The translations under genes and the position numbers were made by a program. From Bacillus sp. B1-b2 (GTDB taxonomy: Bacteria; Bacillota; Bacilli; Bacillales; Cytobacillaceae), in assembly GCF_009183415.1 (NCBI RefSeq), contig NZ_WEHU01000001.1, forward strand, positions 348,413-412,412: a stretch of 64,000 bases of DNA, in the 5' to 3' direction. Every line of letters begins with the position of its first letter. The stretch's first letter is position 1. Below the pieces are notes generated by a model that was given only the letters and a program-made list of their open reading frames with translations, was not told the DNA's origin and did not search any database. This document shows, piece by piece, positions 44,755-51,762 of the stretch.

Positions 44755-45501
44755 ATGAAAAAACTGATCATCAATGCAGATGACTTTGGCTATTCAAGAG
44801 GAATCAACTTCGGAATCGTTGATGCGCATCAATTAGGCGTATTAACATCTACCACTTTTATGACAAATATGCCTGGTGCAGATCATGCGGCAGAACTTTC
44901 GAAACAGCATCAAGAGCTTGGTGTAGGTATCCATCTAGTCTTGACTTGTGGAAAACCACTTTTAAATCAGCACAAAACAATTGTAGATAGCAATGGGTAT
45001 TTTCGAAAGGTTGATTTTTATAAAGGAGCATTCACGATTGATTATGAGGAAGTCTATCAAGAATGGAAGGCACAGATTGAAAAGTTTTTGTCCTATGGAT
45101 TAATACCAACACACCTTGATAGTCATCACCATACCAATTCATTTGGAGACATACCTAATATATTTATAAAGCTGGCAAAAGAATATGATTTACCTGTACG
45201 AAACAACATGGTTCCGAAATATTCAAGGATATTGCAAGAAGAAGGAGTAAAAACTACTGATTCTTTTTTATACGTCCTAGAGTCATCTATAAAAGATAAC
45301 CAAACATTAGACCAAATATTTGAGGGCAATCATTCAGTGGAGGTCATGTCACATCCTGGCTATCTTGATAAAGAAATTCTATCTGGATCTTCTTTTTCCT
45401 ATCCAAGAGTGGATGAATTAGAGCTTTTAATGAGCGAAAAAATTATCGAACTATTCAGAAATAGAAACGACATTCAATTAAGTACATTTAAGGACATCTA
45501 A
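44755..45501 (+). CDS. ChbG/YdjC-type carbohydrate deacetylase
   Basis: A 248-residue deacetylase of the YdjC family. The metal site is visible as INADDFGYS (Asp pair), HLDSHHHT (His cluster) and MSHPGY. E. coli ChbG removes one acetyl group from chitobiose 6-phosphate so that the downstream glycosidase can act. A parallel role here, on the disaccharide phosphate imported by the adjacent PTS, is an inference. It lies 36 bases before the PTS gene, probably in one transcript. Confidence 0.87.
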   Translation: MKKLIINADDFGYSRGINFGIVDAHQLGVLTSTTFMTNMPGADHAAELSKQHQELGVGIHLVLTCGKPLLNQHKTIVDSNGYFRKVDFYKGAFTIDYEEVYQEWKAQIEKFLSYGLIPTHLDSHHHTNSFGDIPNIFIKLAKEYDLPVRNNMVPKYSRILQEEGVKTTDSFLYVLESSIKDNQTLDQIFEGNHSVEVMSHPGYLDKEILSGSSFSYPRVDELELLMSEKIIELFRNRNDIQLSTFKDI

Positions 45502-45537
45502 GAACCACTTAATAATATATAGAGGGGGATTCATATT

Positions 45538-46938
45538 ATGAAAAATTTTCTACAGAAGTTTGGAAAGTCCTTGCTAATACCAATTGTTGCTTTGCCTATT
45601 GCTGGATTATTACTACGTTTAAGTGCAGAAGATTTATTAGATATCCCTCTGTACCAAGCTGCAGGAGTTATATTGAATCAGATGGATGCAATTATCGCAA
45701 TTGGAATTGCCATGGGTCTTGCAAAAACAAAGGATAAAGGAATACCGGCATTAACTGGATTTCTATCTATCATTGTTTTAAAAGAAGGACTTAAAATCAT
45801 GGATCCTGCACTCAACATGAGTGTGTTTGGTGGTGTATTGGCTGGTTTATTAGCTGCCTTTATTTATAATAAGTTCAAAGATACGAAGCTTCCAAGTATG
45901 CTAGCATTCTTTGGTGAGGAAAAGTTCCCAATTACCGTTATAATTTTCACAATGATTCCAGTTTCTGGGCTTATGTCAATAATCTGGCCATATGCCCAAT
46001 CAGGAATTGATACATTTGCTCAAACATTAATGGGGCTAGGAGCTTTAGGTATTTTTATTTTCGGATTCTTAAACCGCTTCTTACTACCTTTTGGTCTGCA
46101 TCATGTTATTAATACTTATGTATACTTTGGTCTAGGAGAATATGAAACTTCAGCAGGAGAAGTTGTGACTGGGGAAATTACTCGTTTTTTAAGTGGAGAT
46201 CCGACTGCAGGATATTTTATTGGTGGGTTCTATGTCTCCATGATGTTTGGAGTTCCAGCAATTGCTTTGGCGATTATCAGAGCAGCTAAGAAGAAAAGAA
46301 AGAAAGAAACAAAATCACTAATGGTTTCAGGAGCAGGGACTTCCTTTTTAACTGGTATTACAGAACCTATTGAATTTACATTTTTATTCACTTCTCCACT
46401 CTTATACTTTTTACATGCAGTATATACTGGCTTAGCTGGAGCAGTTCTTTACATATTGCACATACGCCATGGTTTCTCTTGGGGAGCTGGAGTTGTCGAT
46501 TTTATTTTAAATATGAATTTATCTGATAGAGGCTATTTAATTATTCCAGTGGGGCTTGCTTTTGCTGCACTTTACTATTTTACATTCTACTATGTAATAA
46601 TAAAAAGGGATATTCCCCTTATTGGCAGAGAAAAAGATATTGAATTTGGAGTAGAATCCTCTGAGCAAGAAAAAGAATTAACGCTATCTCACTCTAATCA
46701 TGAGTATATGGCTAAAAAAATACTCCAGTATATTGGGGGGAAAGACAATATTATCACAAATGATAACTGTATGACTCGGCTTCGTCTGGAATTAAAGGAT
46801 ACAGATATTATCAATGAGGATAAGATTAAACAGACTGGTGTACATGGGGTCATAAAGATTGATAAGCATCATTTGCAAATTGTCATTGGATCTCAAGCAA
46901 CAACGGTCAAGAAGGAAATTGATAAACTAGTAGGATAA
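45538..46938 (+). CDS. PTS IIBC permease, glucose/N-acetylglucosamine/maltose family
   Basis: A 466-residue phosphotransferase permease. The IIC part (1-375) has about ten membrane segments, with FLNRFLLPFGLHHVINTYVY and SGDPTAGYFIGGFYVSMMFG resembling N-acetylglucosamine-type permeases, and GITEPIEFTFLF. The IIB domain (from about 390) holds the phosphorylated Cys in NDNCMTRLRLEL. No IIA domain is present, so it needs one from elsewhere. Together with GH4, ChbG and NagB it probably brings in an amino-sugar-containing disaccharide as the 6-phosphate. Confidence 0.9.
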   Translation: MKNFLQKFGKSLLIPIVALPIAGLLLRLSAEDLLDIPLYQAAGVILNQMDAIIAIGIAMGLAKTKDKGIPALTGFLSIIVLKEGLKIMDPALNMSVFGGVLAGLLAAFIYNKFKDTKLPSMLAFFGEEKFPITVIIFTMIPVSGLMSIIWPYAQSGIDTFAQTLMGLGALGIFIFGFLNRFLLPFGLHHVINTYVYFGLGEYETSAGEVVTGEITRFLSGDPTAGYFIGGFYVSMMFGVPAIALAIIRAAKKKRKKETKSLMVSGAGTSFLTGITEPIEFTFLFTSPLLYFLHAVYTGLAGAVLYILHIRHGFSWGAGVVDFILNMNLSDRGYLIIPVGLAFAALYYFTFYYVIIKRDIPLIGREKDIEFGVESSEQEKELTLSHSNHEYMAKKILQYIGGKDNIITNDNCMTRLRLELKDTDIINEDKIKQTGVHGVIKIDKHHLQIVIGSQATTVKKEIDKLVG

Positions 46939-46963
46939 GCATGTAAGAGAATTCTTAAATCAA

Positions 46964-47384
46964 GTTGGGACAAAACCCTCTTTTTAGACGAAAAAGCCGT
47001 GGGATTTTACGAAAAGTAAAATTTCACGGCTTTGTTTGTTTTTCAATAAACATAAGGACTACTTCTGATAAAATCAGTTTACCACACCAAATTTTATCCG
47101 AAAGAAGGGTCCTTATGTTTAAGATTCTAACATGAATCCAGATAATTTTGCCTTTAGATTTAGAAATGAAATGACGAGATAATGACAAAGCCTTTTCTAT
47201 TCTCGGTTCGTGGAAGATCAAAAGTAGAAACCGAACCCGGCGCCGCATTAATGGCTGTAAATATACGAAAATATGCGGCAAGAAGATAAGCTATTGCCAA
47301 CATATCTCTAAAATAAGTGAAAAAAGTGAAATCGCACTAGTCGACTTCAGTTTTTTCACTTATCGAGACTTTTTGTCCAGCCTC
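46964..47384 (+). mobile_element. Decayed, internally deleted IS1182-like element
   Basis: Both ends resemble each other when inverted (GTTGGGACAAAA at the left, GGCTGGACAAAAAG read inward from the right). Inside, 47182-47289 encodes a transposase C-terminus (VRGRSKVETEPGAALMAV, then NIRKYAARR) typical of IS1182-type DDE transposases. A short piece at 47132-47182 may come from the N-terminus. A stem at 46993-47033 and a long imperfect hairpin at 47051-47117 (CATAAGGAC with GTCCTTATG; GATAAAAT with ATTTTATC) are preserved. The element cannot transpose by itself. Confidence 0.65.
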
Positions 47385-47625
47385 TTTTTAAATTTACATT
47401 AGCTTGTATTCTAATGTGTAATGTGGGTAGCAAATATTCAATTTAGATAGTTTTTTAACAAGAACTTCCTTATCTTACTCATATACATAACTTCTTTTTT
47501 ACCTTTTCCACCTTTTTATCAATTTTCTGAAAATAGACATAATAATAGATAAAAGCGGTTTCTCCGATTGGTAAGTCTTAATATACTATTAGTGTATTAA
47601 GAATACATTCGAAAGGGGGTTAACA

Positions 47626-48090
47626 ATGAAATTCTCATTTGAAATACAGTTATTTGAAAAGCATAAGCACAATAATATGGGTCAGGTTAATTTAAATGAT
47701 GGAAGAATTGTAAAGGACAAGCCTATAGAGAATCTGAGTTCTATGAATGAAAATTCTACTAACAAAGGGGAAGATTATATGATGATGCAACCAAATGGAG
47801 AAAAACCTTGGGAAAAAATGAAAGATGACGATAAAAAGAAACATGATGATAAAAAGAAACATAATGACCATTCTGTTTATATTCCTATTACAGAACAAGG
47901 TCTATTCGCGGGGATAGCTAGAAATCAAGGTATCACTTTTACACTAAAAGCTACTGTGCCATTTTATGGTCATCCAGCTTATGGAACATTTCAAGGATTA
48001 ATTAAGGATAAAACTGGTGTTTATGCGTTAATTCTTGTTGGGTATGAGTTATACCGTCTAAATGTTGAAAATTTTGTAACGGTTGTGTAA
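47626..48090 (+). CDS. Hypothetical protein with a lysine/aspartate-rich linker
   Basis: A 154-residue protein that I do not recognise. Residues 1-50 are polar; 62-82 are a DDKKKHDDKKKH-type linker; 83-154 form a compact domain (VYIPITEQGLFAGIARNQG, then GVYALILVGYELYRL). AAAGGGGG precedes ATG 47626, but a second site (AAAGGGGAAG) precedes a cluster of ATGs near 47779. A shorter form is therefore possible. The start choice is open. Confidence 0.6.
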   Translation: MKFSFEIQLFEKHKHNNMGQVNLNDGRIVKDKPIENLSSMNENSTNKGEDYMMMQPNGEKPWEKMKDDDKKKHDDKKKHNDHSVYIPITEQGLFAGIARNQGITFTLKATVPFYGHPAYGTFQGLIKDKTGVYALILVGYELYRLNVENFVTVV

Positions 48091-48184
48091 ATAAATAGTT
48101 CTCCATCATTTATTAATAGTTAACCACCCCGTTTCTATGTCTTCTTAATACAATCTCTTACTAGGACCATCCAAATGAATTTCT

Positions 48185-48217
48185 AAACAAGGTGTACGAA
48201 ATAAGTATACCTTGTTT
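48185..48217 (+). terminator. Hairpin after the hypothetical gene
   Basis: AAACAAGGTGTAC pairs with GTATACCTTGTTT (one mismatch), without a long U run. Confidence 0.6.
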
Positions 48218-48334
48218 CCTGTATACCGCTCCTCTTTATGAGGGAGATATAGTATAATAAGAATAAATTACATAATTTAACATATATTCAAAAAATTAAT
48301 GATTTAATAAAAAGGGAAAGAGGTATAAGCCAAT

Positions 48335-49009
48335 ATGATCGGAAATCAAGAATTTTGGGAAAAACAGTATGCTAAAACTGAAAATAATTTATGGGGATTA
48401 CAGCCAATACATACATTGGTTGAATATACAAGTTTACTAGAGTCAAAGAGCAAGGTGTTGGATCTTGGTATGGGAGAAGGAAGAAATGCACTTTATTTTT
48501 CAAGAAGAGGTTTTGTTACGGAGGGGATAGACATTTCAGAAACAGCTGTTTTACGAGCAAAGAAGTATGCAGAGGAAAATAATCTAGCAATGAAAGCAGA
48601 AGTAGGTGATGTAACAAGTTTTGAAATTAAGGAGAACACCTACTCTTTAATTATATTGGCTAATGTTCTTAACTTTTTTCAAGAAAAGGATATAAAAAAT
48701 ATTATAGAAAAGGCTAAAAAGGGCTTGATGAAAGATGGTTTCATCTATATAAATGTCTTTGATAGAAAAGACCCGAGTCTTGAAAGAAATAGAAATAATG
48801 GACATCAAAGATTAAATGACTTAACCTTTTACCGCCAAGCAACAAACTCTTATATCCACTACTTTTCTAAGGAAGAATTAATGAATTACTTCACAGGATA
48901 TCAAACTATAAAAATGGCAGATAGCTATCTTCTGGATATAAATCATGGAGAACCTCACTATCACAGTATCATCGAAATGTTAGTAAAAAAGGAAGAAAGC
49001 TTAATCTAG
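48335..49009 (+). CDS. Class I SAM-dependent methyltransferase
   Basis: A 224-residue methyltransferase. The SAM motif I is VLDLGMGEGRNALYF (about 42-56), motif II ends GIDIS, and the later LIILANVLNFF strand is the motif IV position. The N-terminal FWEKQYAKTENNLWG resembles small-molecule methyltransferases near tellurite-resistance TehB. The substrate is unknown. The gene precedes a run of small membrane proteins, with no overlap that would prove a common operon. Confidence 0.8.
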   Translation: MIGNQEFWEKQYAKTENNLWGLQPIHTLVEYTSLLESKSKVLDLGMGEGRNALYFSRRGFVTEGIDISETAVLRAKKYAEENNLAMKAEVGDVTSFEIKENTYSLIILANVLNFFQEKDIKNIIEKAKKGLMKDGFIYINVFDRKDPSLERNRNNGHQRLNDLTFYRQATNSYIHYFSKEELMNYFTGYQTIKMADSYLLDINHGEPHYHSIIEMLVKKEESLI

Positions 49010-49048
49010 AAAAACAAAGTAAACGAATACTAAAAAGGGGATTAATTC

Positions 49049-49381
49049 ATGCTAGATTTTGGTTTGCTCAATATAGGCAGTTTACTTCTCGGGTTGATTG
49101 CATGGTTCATACCAATTGTGTATCTATTGAGATTGCAGAAATATAGTAGTCACAGTTTGCTTGTTAGCTCCTTACTAAGCTTAAGTGCCTGTGGTATTTC
49201 ATTATGTTTTCAGATTTTTTATACCTATCATTTAGTAGTGATAGAAGATTGGAGTGCACTTATGGATACTATGTATGCAGTGTCATTAGCATCCGTCGTA
49301 TTATTAATGGTTACCATTTCATTAAATTTTGTTTCTTTTTATACTTATAGTAAGAAGCTTAAATATAATAAAAAACAATAA
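49049..49381 (+). CDS. Small membrane protein, four segments
   Basis: A 110-residue protein with about three to four hydrophobic segments separated by short loops (LLRLQKYSSHS between the first two). It has a clean ribosome site (AAAAGGGGATTAATTC) 39 bases after the methyltransferase. I recognise no family with certainty. It opens a series of small membrane protein genes. Confidence 0.65.
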   Translation: MLDFGLLNIGSLLLGLIAWFIPIVYLLRLQKYSSHSLLVSSLLSLSACGISLCFQIFYTYHLVVIEDWSALMDTMYAVSLASVVLLMVTISLNFVSFYTYSKKLKYNKKQ

Positions 49382-49482
49382 TATTTAGAGGTATATAGGG
49401 AGTTTAGCTAGTACCTTTAGAATCAACGGCCAGTAATAATAAACAATTATGGTATAATAAGGATGATTGGAGGTGGGAGATT

Positions 49483-49677
49483 ATGGTGAAGAACTTACCA
49501 TTCTTGTTCTCTTTGTTAATAATAGGTTGTAGCATTCTAGTAATTTCATCAAGTATAGATGGACCACCGCTTGTCAAATATTCTTTATTATTTGCAAGTG
49601 TAGTGTTAAATATCTGGAGTATGATTGGTTTTATATTGAACTTAGGTATACAAAAACTAAATAAAAACGAGCAATAA
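49483..49677 (+). CDS. 64-residue membrane protein
   Basis: Two hydrophobic helices (FLFSLLIIGCSILVI and a second near residue 35-55) with a short basic C-terminus. GGAGGTGGGAG precedes the ATG. Family and role are unknown. Confidence 0.6.
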   Translation: MVKNLPFLFSLLIIGCSILVISSSIDGPPLVKYSLLFASVVLNIWSMIGFILNLGIQKLNKNEQ

Positions 49678-49790
49678 CGGATAGCTCTTTCTCTACTTTC
49701 ATTTGATTTAAAGAGCAAAAATGAACTATTTTTACCATTTTTTGAATCTTATTTCCTGATTCTTCGTAATAAAAATAGGAGGTGTTACTT

Positions 49791-50030
49791 TTGCAAAAAA
49801 AATATATTTCTTTTCCTTTATTAGCAGCCTTAATAGCTATTGTCCTTTTATACACGATAGGAAATATCTTGCATATAGAGTTACTCCGTATATCTATTAC
49901 AGGTGGAAGTGATTCTGAAGGAACAATATTTGAAACAAGCATATCCTTTATCCCTATTATAGTTGGCTTTATTGTTGGATTTATAACAGATTATATTATT
50001 AAACGTAACAGTAAAAAAAACTTGGTATAA
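49791..50030 (+). CDS. 79-residue membrane protein
   Basis: Starts at TTG 49791, six bases after AGGAGGTG. Two hydrophobic helices (FPLLAALIAIVLLYTIGN and FIPIIVGFIVGFITDYII) flank an extracellular-looking acidic loop, ending in a basic tail. The terminator hairpin begins inside its last codons. Unknown function. Confidence 0.62.
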   Translation: MQKKYISFPLLAALIAIVLLYTIGNILHIELLRISITGGSDSEGTIFETSISFIPIIVGFIVGFITDYIIKRNSKKNLV

Positions 50031-50044
50031 AGCCAAGTTTTTTA
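50017..50044 (+). terminator. Terminator overlapping the end of the 79-residue gene
   Basis: AAAACTTGG pairs with CCAAGTTTT around a 7-base loop containing the stop codon, followed by T residues. Confidence 0.85.
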
Positions 50045-50094
50045 TACGGAACAATAGCAAGCTAAAGCAGTTGTTGTGCGAGCGGGGAGAAACT

Positions 50095-50673
50095 TTGACC
50101 AAAAAACAGAGCATCTTATGGAATATGTTAGTACTATTTGTAATTTTGCATCTTTTGCTATCTATGATATATATTTTTATCATACATGTATTTAATGCTT
50201 TGTTTAGTATTGTAAGTATATCTGCTATTTTAATACCGTCTCTTTTCCTACTACTTTTTGAATACATAGTATGGAAACAGTTTATTGATTCCTCGTTAGC
50301 TGAAATGAAAGTACATAAAAATTTTAAAAAAGTCACCATCATTTGCCTCATTCCAGTTTTAGTTTGTCTGTTTATGTTAGGGCTAAATGAATATAATTCA
50401 AATTTCACTTCGAGTAAATGGAGTGAGAAACCTTCCAAAAGAGTAGAAATAATAGATGATTTATTACTAAATTATGATTTTAAAGGAATGACAAAGAATG
50501 AGGTGATAAATATACTAGGCACACCATCGGAAACAGAGTACTTTAAAAAAGATAATAATATTGTATATCATCTAGGATATGAAAGAGGGCTTATTTCTAT
50601 TGATAGTGAATGGTTGGTAATTAATTTCGATGGTAACGAAATAGTTATTAATTATGATGTGGTTACAGATTAA
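50095..50673 (+). CDS. Membrane-anchored protein with a SmpA/BamE-like domain
   Basis: About 192 residues from TTG 50095 (GGGGAGAAAC ahead). Three hydrophobic segments cover residues about 8-105. The rest is a soluble domain with the pattern GMTKNEVINILGTPSETEYF then IVYHLGYERG, which resembles the small BamE/SmpA fold. In Gram-positives such domains occur in uncharacterised envelope proteins. No partner is evident. Confidence 0.65.
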   Translation: MTKKQSILWNMLVLFVILHLLLSMIYIFIIHVFNALFSIVSISAILIPSLFLLLFEYIVWKQFIDSSLAEMKVHKNFKKVTIICLIPVLVCLFMLGLNEYNSNFTSSKWSEKPSKRVEIIDDLLLNYDFKGMTKNEVINILGTPSETEYFKKDNNIVYHLGYERGLISIDSEWLVINFDGNEIVINYDVVTD

Positions 50674-50726
50674 AGAAGTACTGAGCATGTTTCCGAGAAA
50701 AAATGGTAGTAGAAAAGGAGATGGTT

Positions 50727-50897
50727 ATGAGAAAGTTTATTGTTTTCTTATTGTCTGGCTTTGTTCTATTTTTACTAGGTATCATTTTGTCTACTCTTTT
50801 AGATGAAATTTGGGTTGCGTTGGGCACAATTTTTGCAATTATTGGTGGATTTATGATGGGAGGAAGCTCCTATTTTTATATAAACAAAAATAAATAG
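50727..50897 (+). CDS. 56-residue membrane protein
   Basis: ATG 50727 follows AAAAGGAGATGGTT. Two hydrophobic helices with a Gly-rich second one (GTIFAIIGGFMMGG) and a short Lys/Asn tail. Unknown. Confidence 0.6.
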   Translation: MRKFIVFLLSGFVLFLLGIILSTLLDEIWVALGTIFAIIGGFMMGGSSYFYINKNK

Positions 50898-50995
50898 CTT
50901 TCTATCGCAAATTATATAGAAGATGTATTCCGAGGTTATAGATAGTAACTTATTCTTTCTAGGTTTTAAAGTATTAATTAGGAGGAATCATTCAA

Positions 50996-51166
50996 ATGGT
51001 TACTTTCTTGTTTAGAGCTGCTTTCTTGATGATTATTATATTTGGTGGAATATTCACCATTCAATATTTTAGAACAGGTGATATTCTATTAGTTCAATTA
51101 ATAGGATTAGTTATAGGAGTGATTTTGTTAGTGAGTGCAGTTATTATGAAGAAAATAGATAATTAA
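50996..51166 (+). CDS. 56-residue membrane protein
   Basis: Found by direct reading. ATG 50996 lies ten bases after TAGGAGGAA. The product has two hydrophobic helices (RAAFLMIIIFGGIFTI and LLVQLIGLVIGVILLVSAVI) joined by a short polar loop, ending MKKIDN. It fits the series of tiny membrane proteins here. Unknown. Confidence 0.6.
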   Translation: MVTFLFRAAFLMIIIFGGIFTIQYFRTGDILLVQLIGLVIGVILLVSAVIMKKIDN

Positions 51167-51273
51167 ATCATATGGAAAATGACTATATTTATTAAATAGG
51201 GTTAAGAGGTAATGTGAGAGAATAAGTCTGAAGGGTTTGTAAGAGAATTTAGACTCAGATTGGAGCGGTTTTC

Positions 51274-51471
51274 TTGATTACAATACTAGAGCTTATATTT
51301 CAAATCACTGCAATAATACTACTTCTTTGTTCTATCTATTTTTATCGCTATTTCATAAAAGTCAAGAGAGAGACAAAACTTAGTTTAGGACAGAATATCA
51401 TATATGTAGTAACAAACATTGCATTATTTCTTTGCTCAGCTAGTTATTTACTTTTACTATTAAGTAAATAA
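51274..51471 (+). CDS. 65-residue membrane protein
   Basis: TTG start at 51274 with GGAGCGG ahead. Two hydrophobic helices (ILELIFQITAIILLLCSIYF and a C-terminal Leu-rich one) with a basic loop KVKRETK between them. Unknown; last of the small-protein series. Confidence 0.55.
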   Translation: MITILELIFQITAIILLLCSIYFYRYFIKVKRETKLSLGQNIIYVVTNIALFLCSASYLLLLLSK

Positions 51472-51655
51472 TAGACTGAACGACACAGGATAAACTTCTT
51501 AAACGTTATAGTGATGAATAAGAATTTTAAATAATATAACTGGAAAATAAAGGGTTATTTAACCAATTCGTCCGTCTTTTTTTCAAAAATAAAAAAAGAA
51601 AAGAACAGTTTCATTAATAAACTCTATCTCTCCCTAGTTTAATTATAGCATGCTG

Positions 51656-51681
51656 AACAGACTTTTATTAGTCTGTTTTTT
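51656..51681 (+). terminator. Terminator before the rph gene
   Basis: AACAGACT pairs with AGTCTGTT around six bases, followed by six T in all. Confidence 0.85.
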
Positions 51682-51762
51682 CATTATTTAGTTGATATGA
51701 TTAATCAAGTGAAGTAGCTATTTTCAGCTACAATTTAAGGTGTTTCTATAGGAGGGAATAGA

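Noticed and set aside
47024..47281. Minus-strand frame inside the IS remnant
   Set aside because: It runs antisense to the recognisable transposase C-terminus.
49881..50438. Long minus-strand reading frame of 185 codons
   Set aside because: It lies antisense to two plus-strand genes with good ribosome sites and a terminator, has low-complexity composition and no domain pattern.
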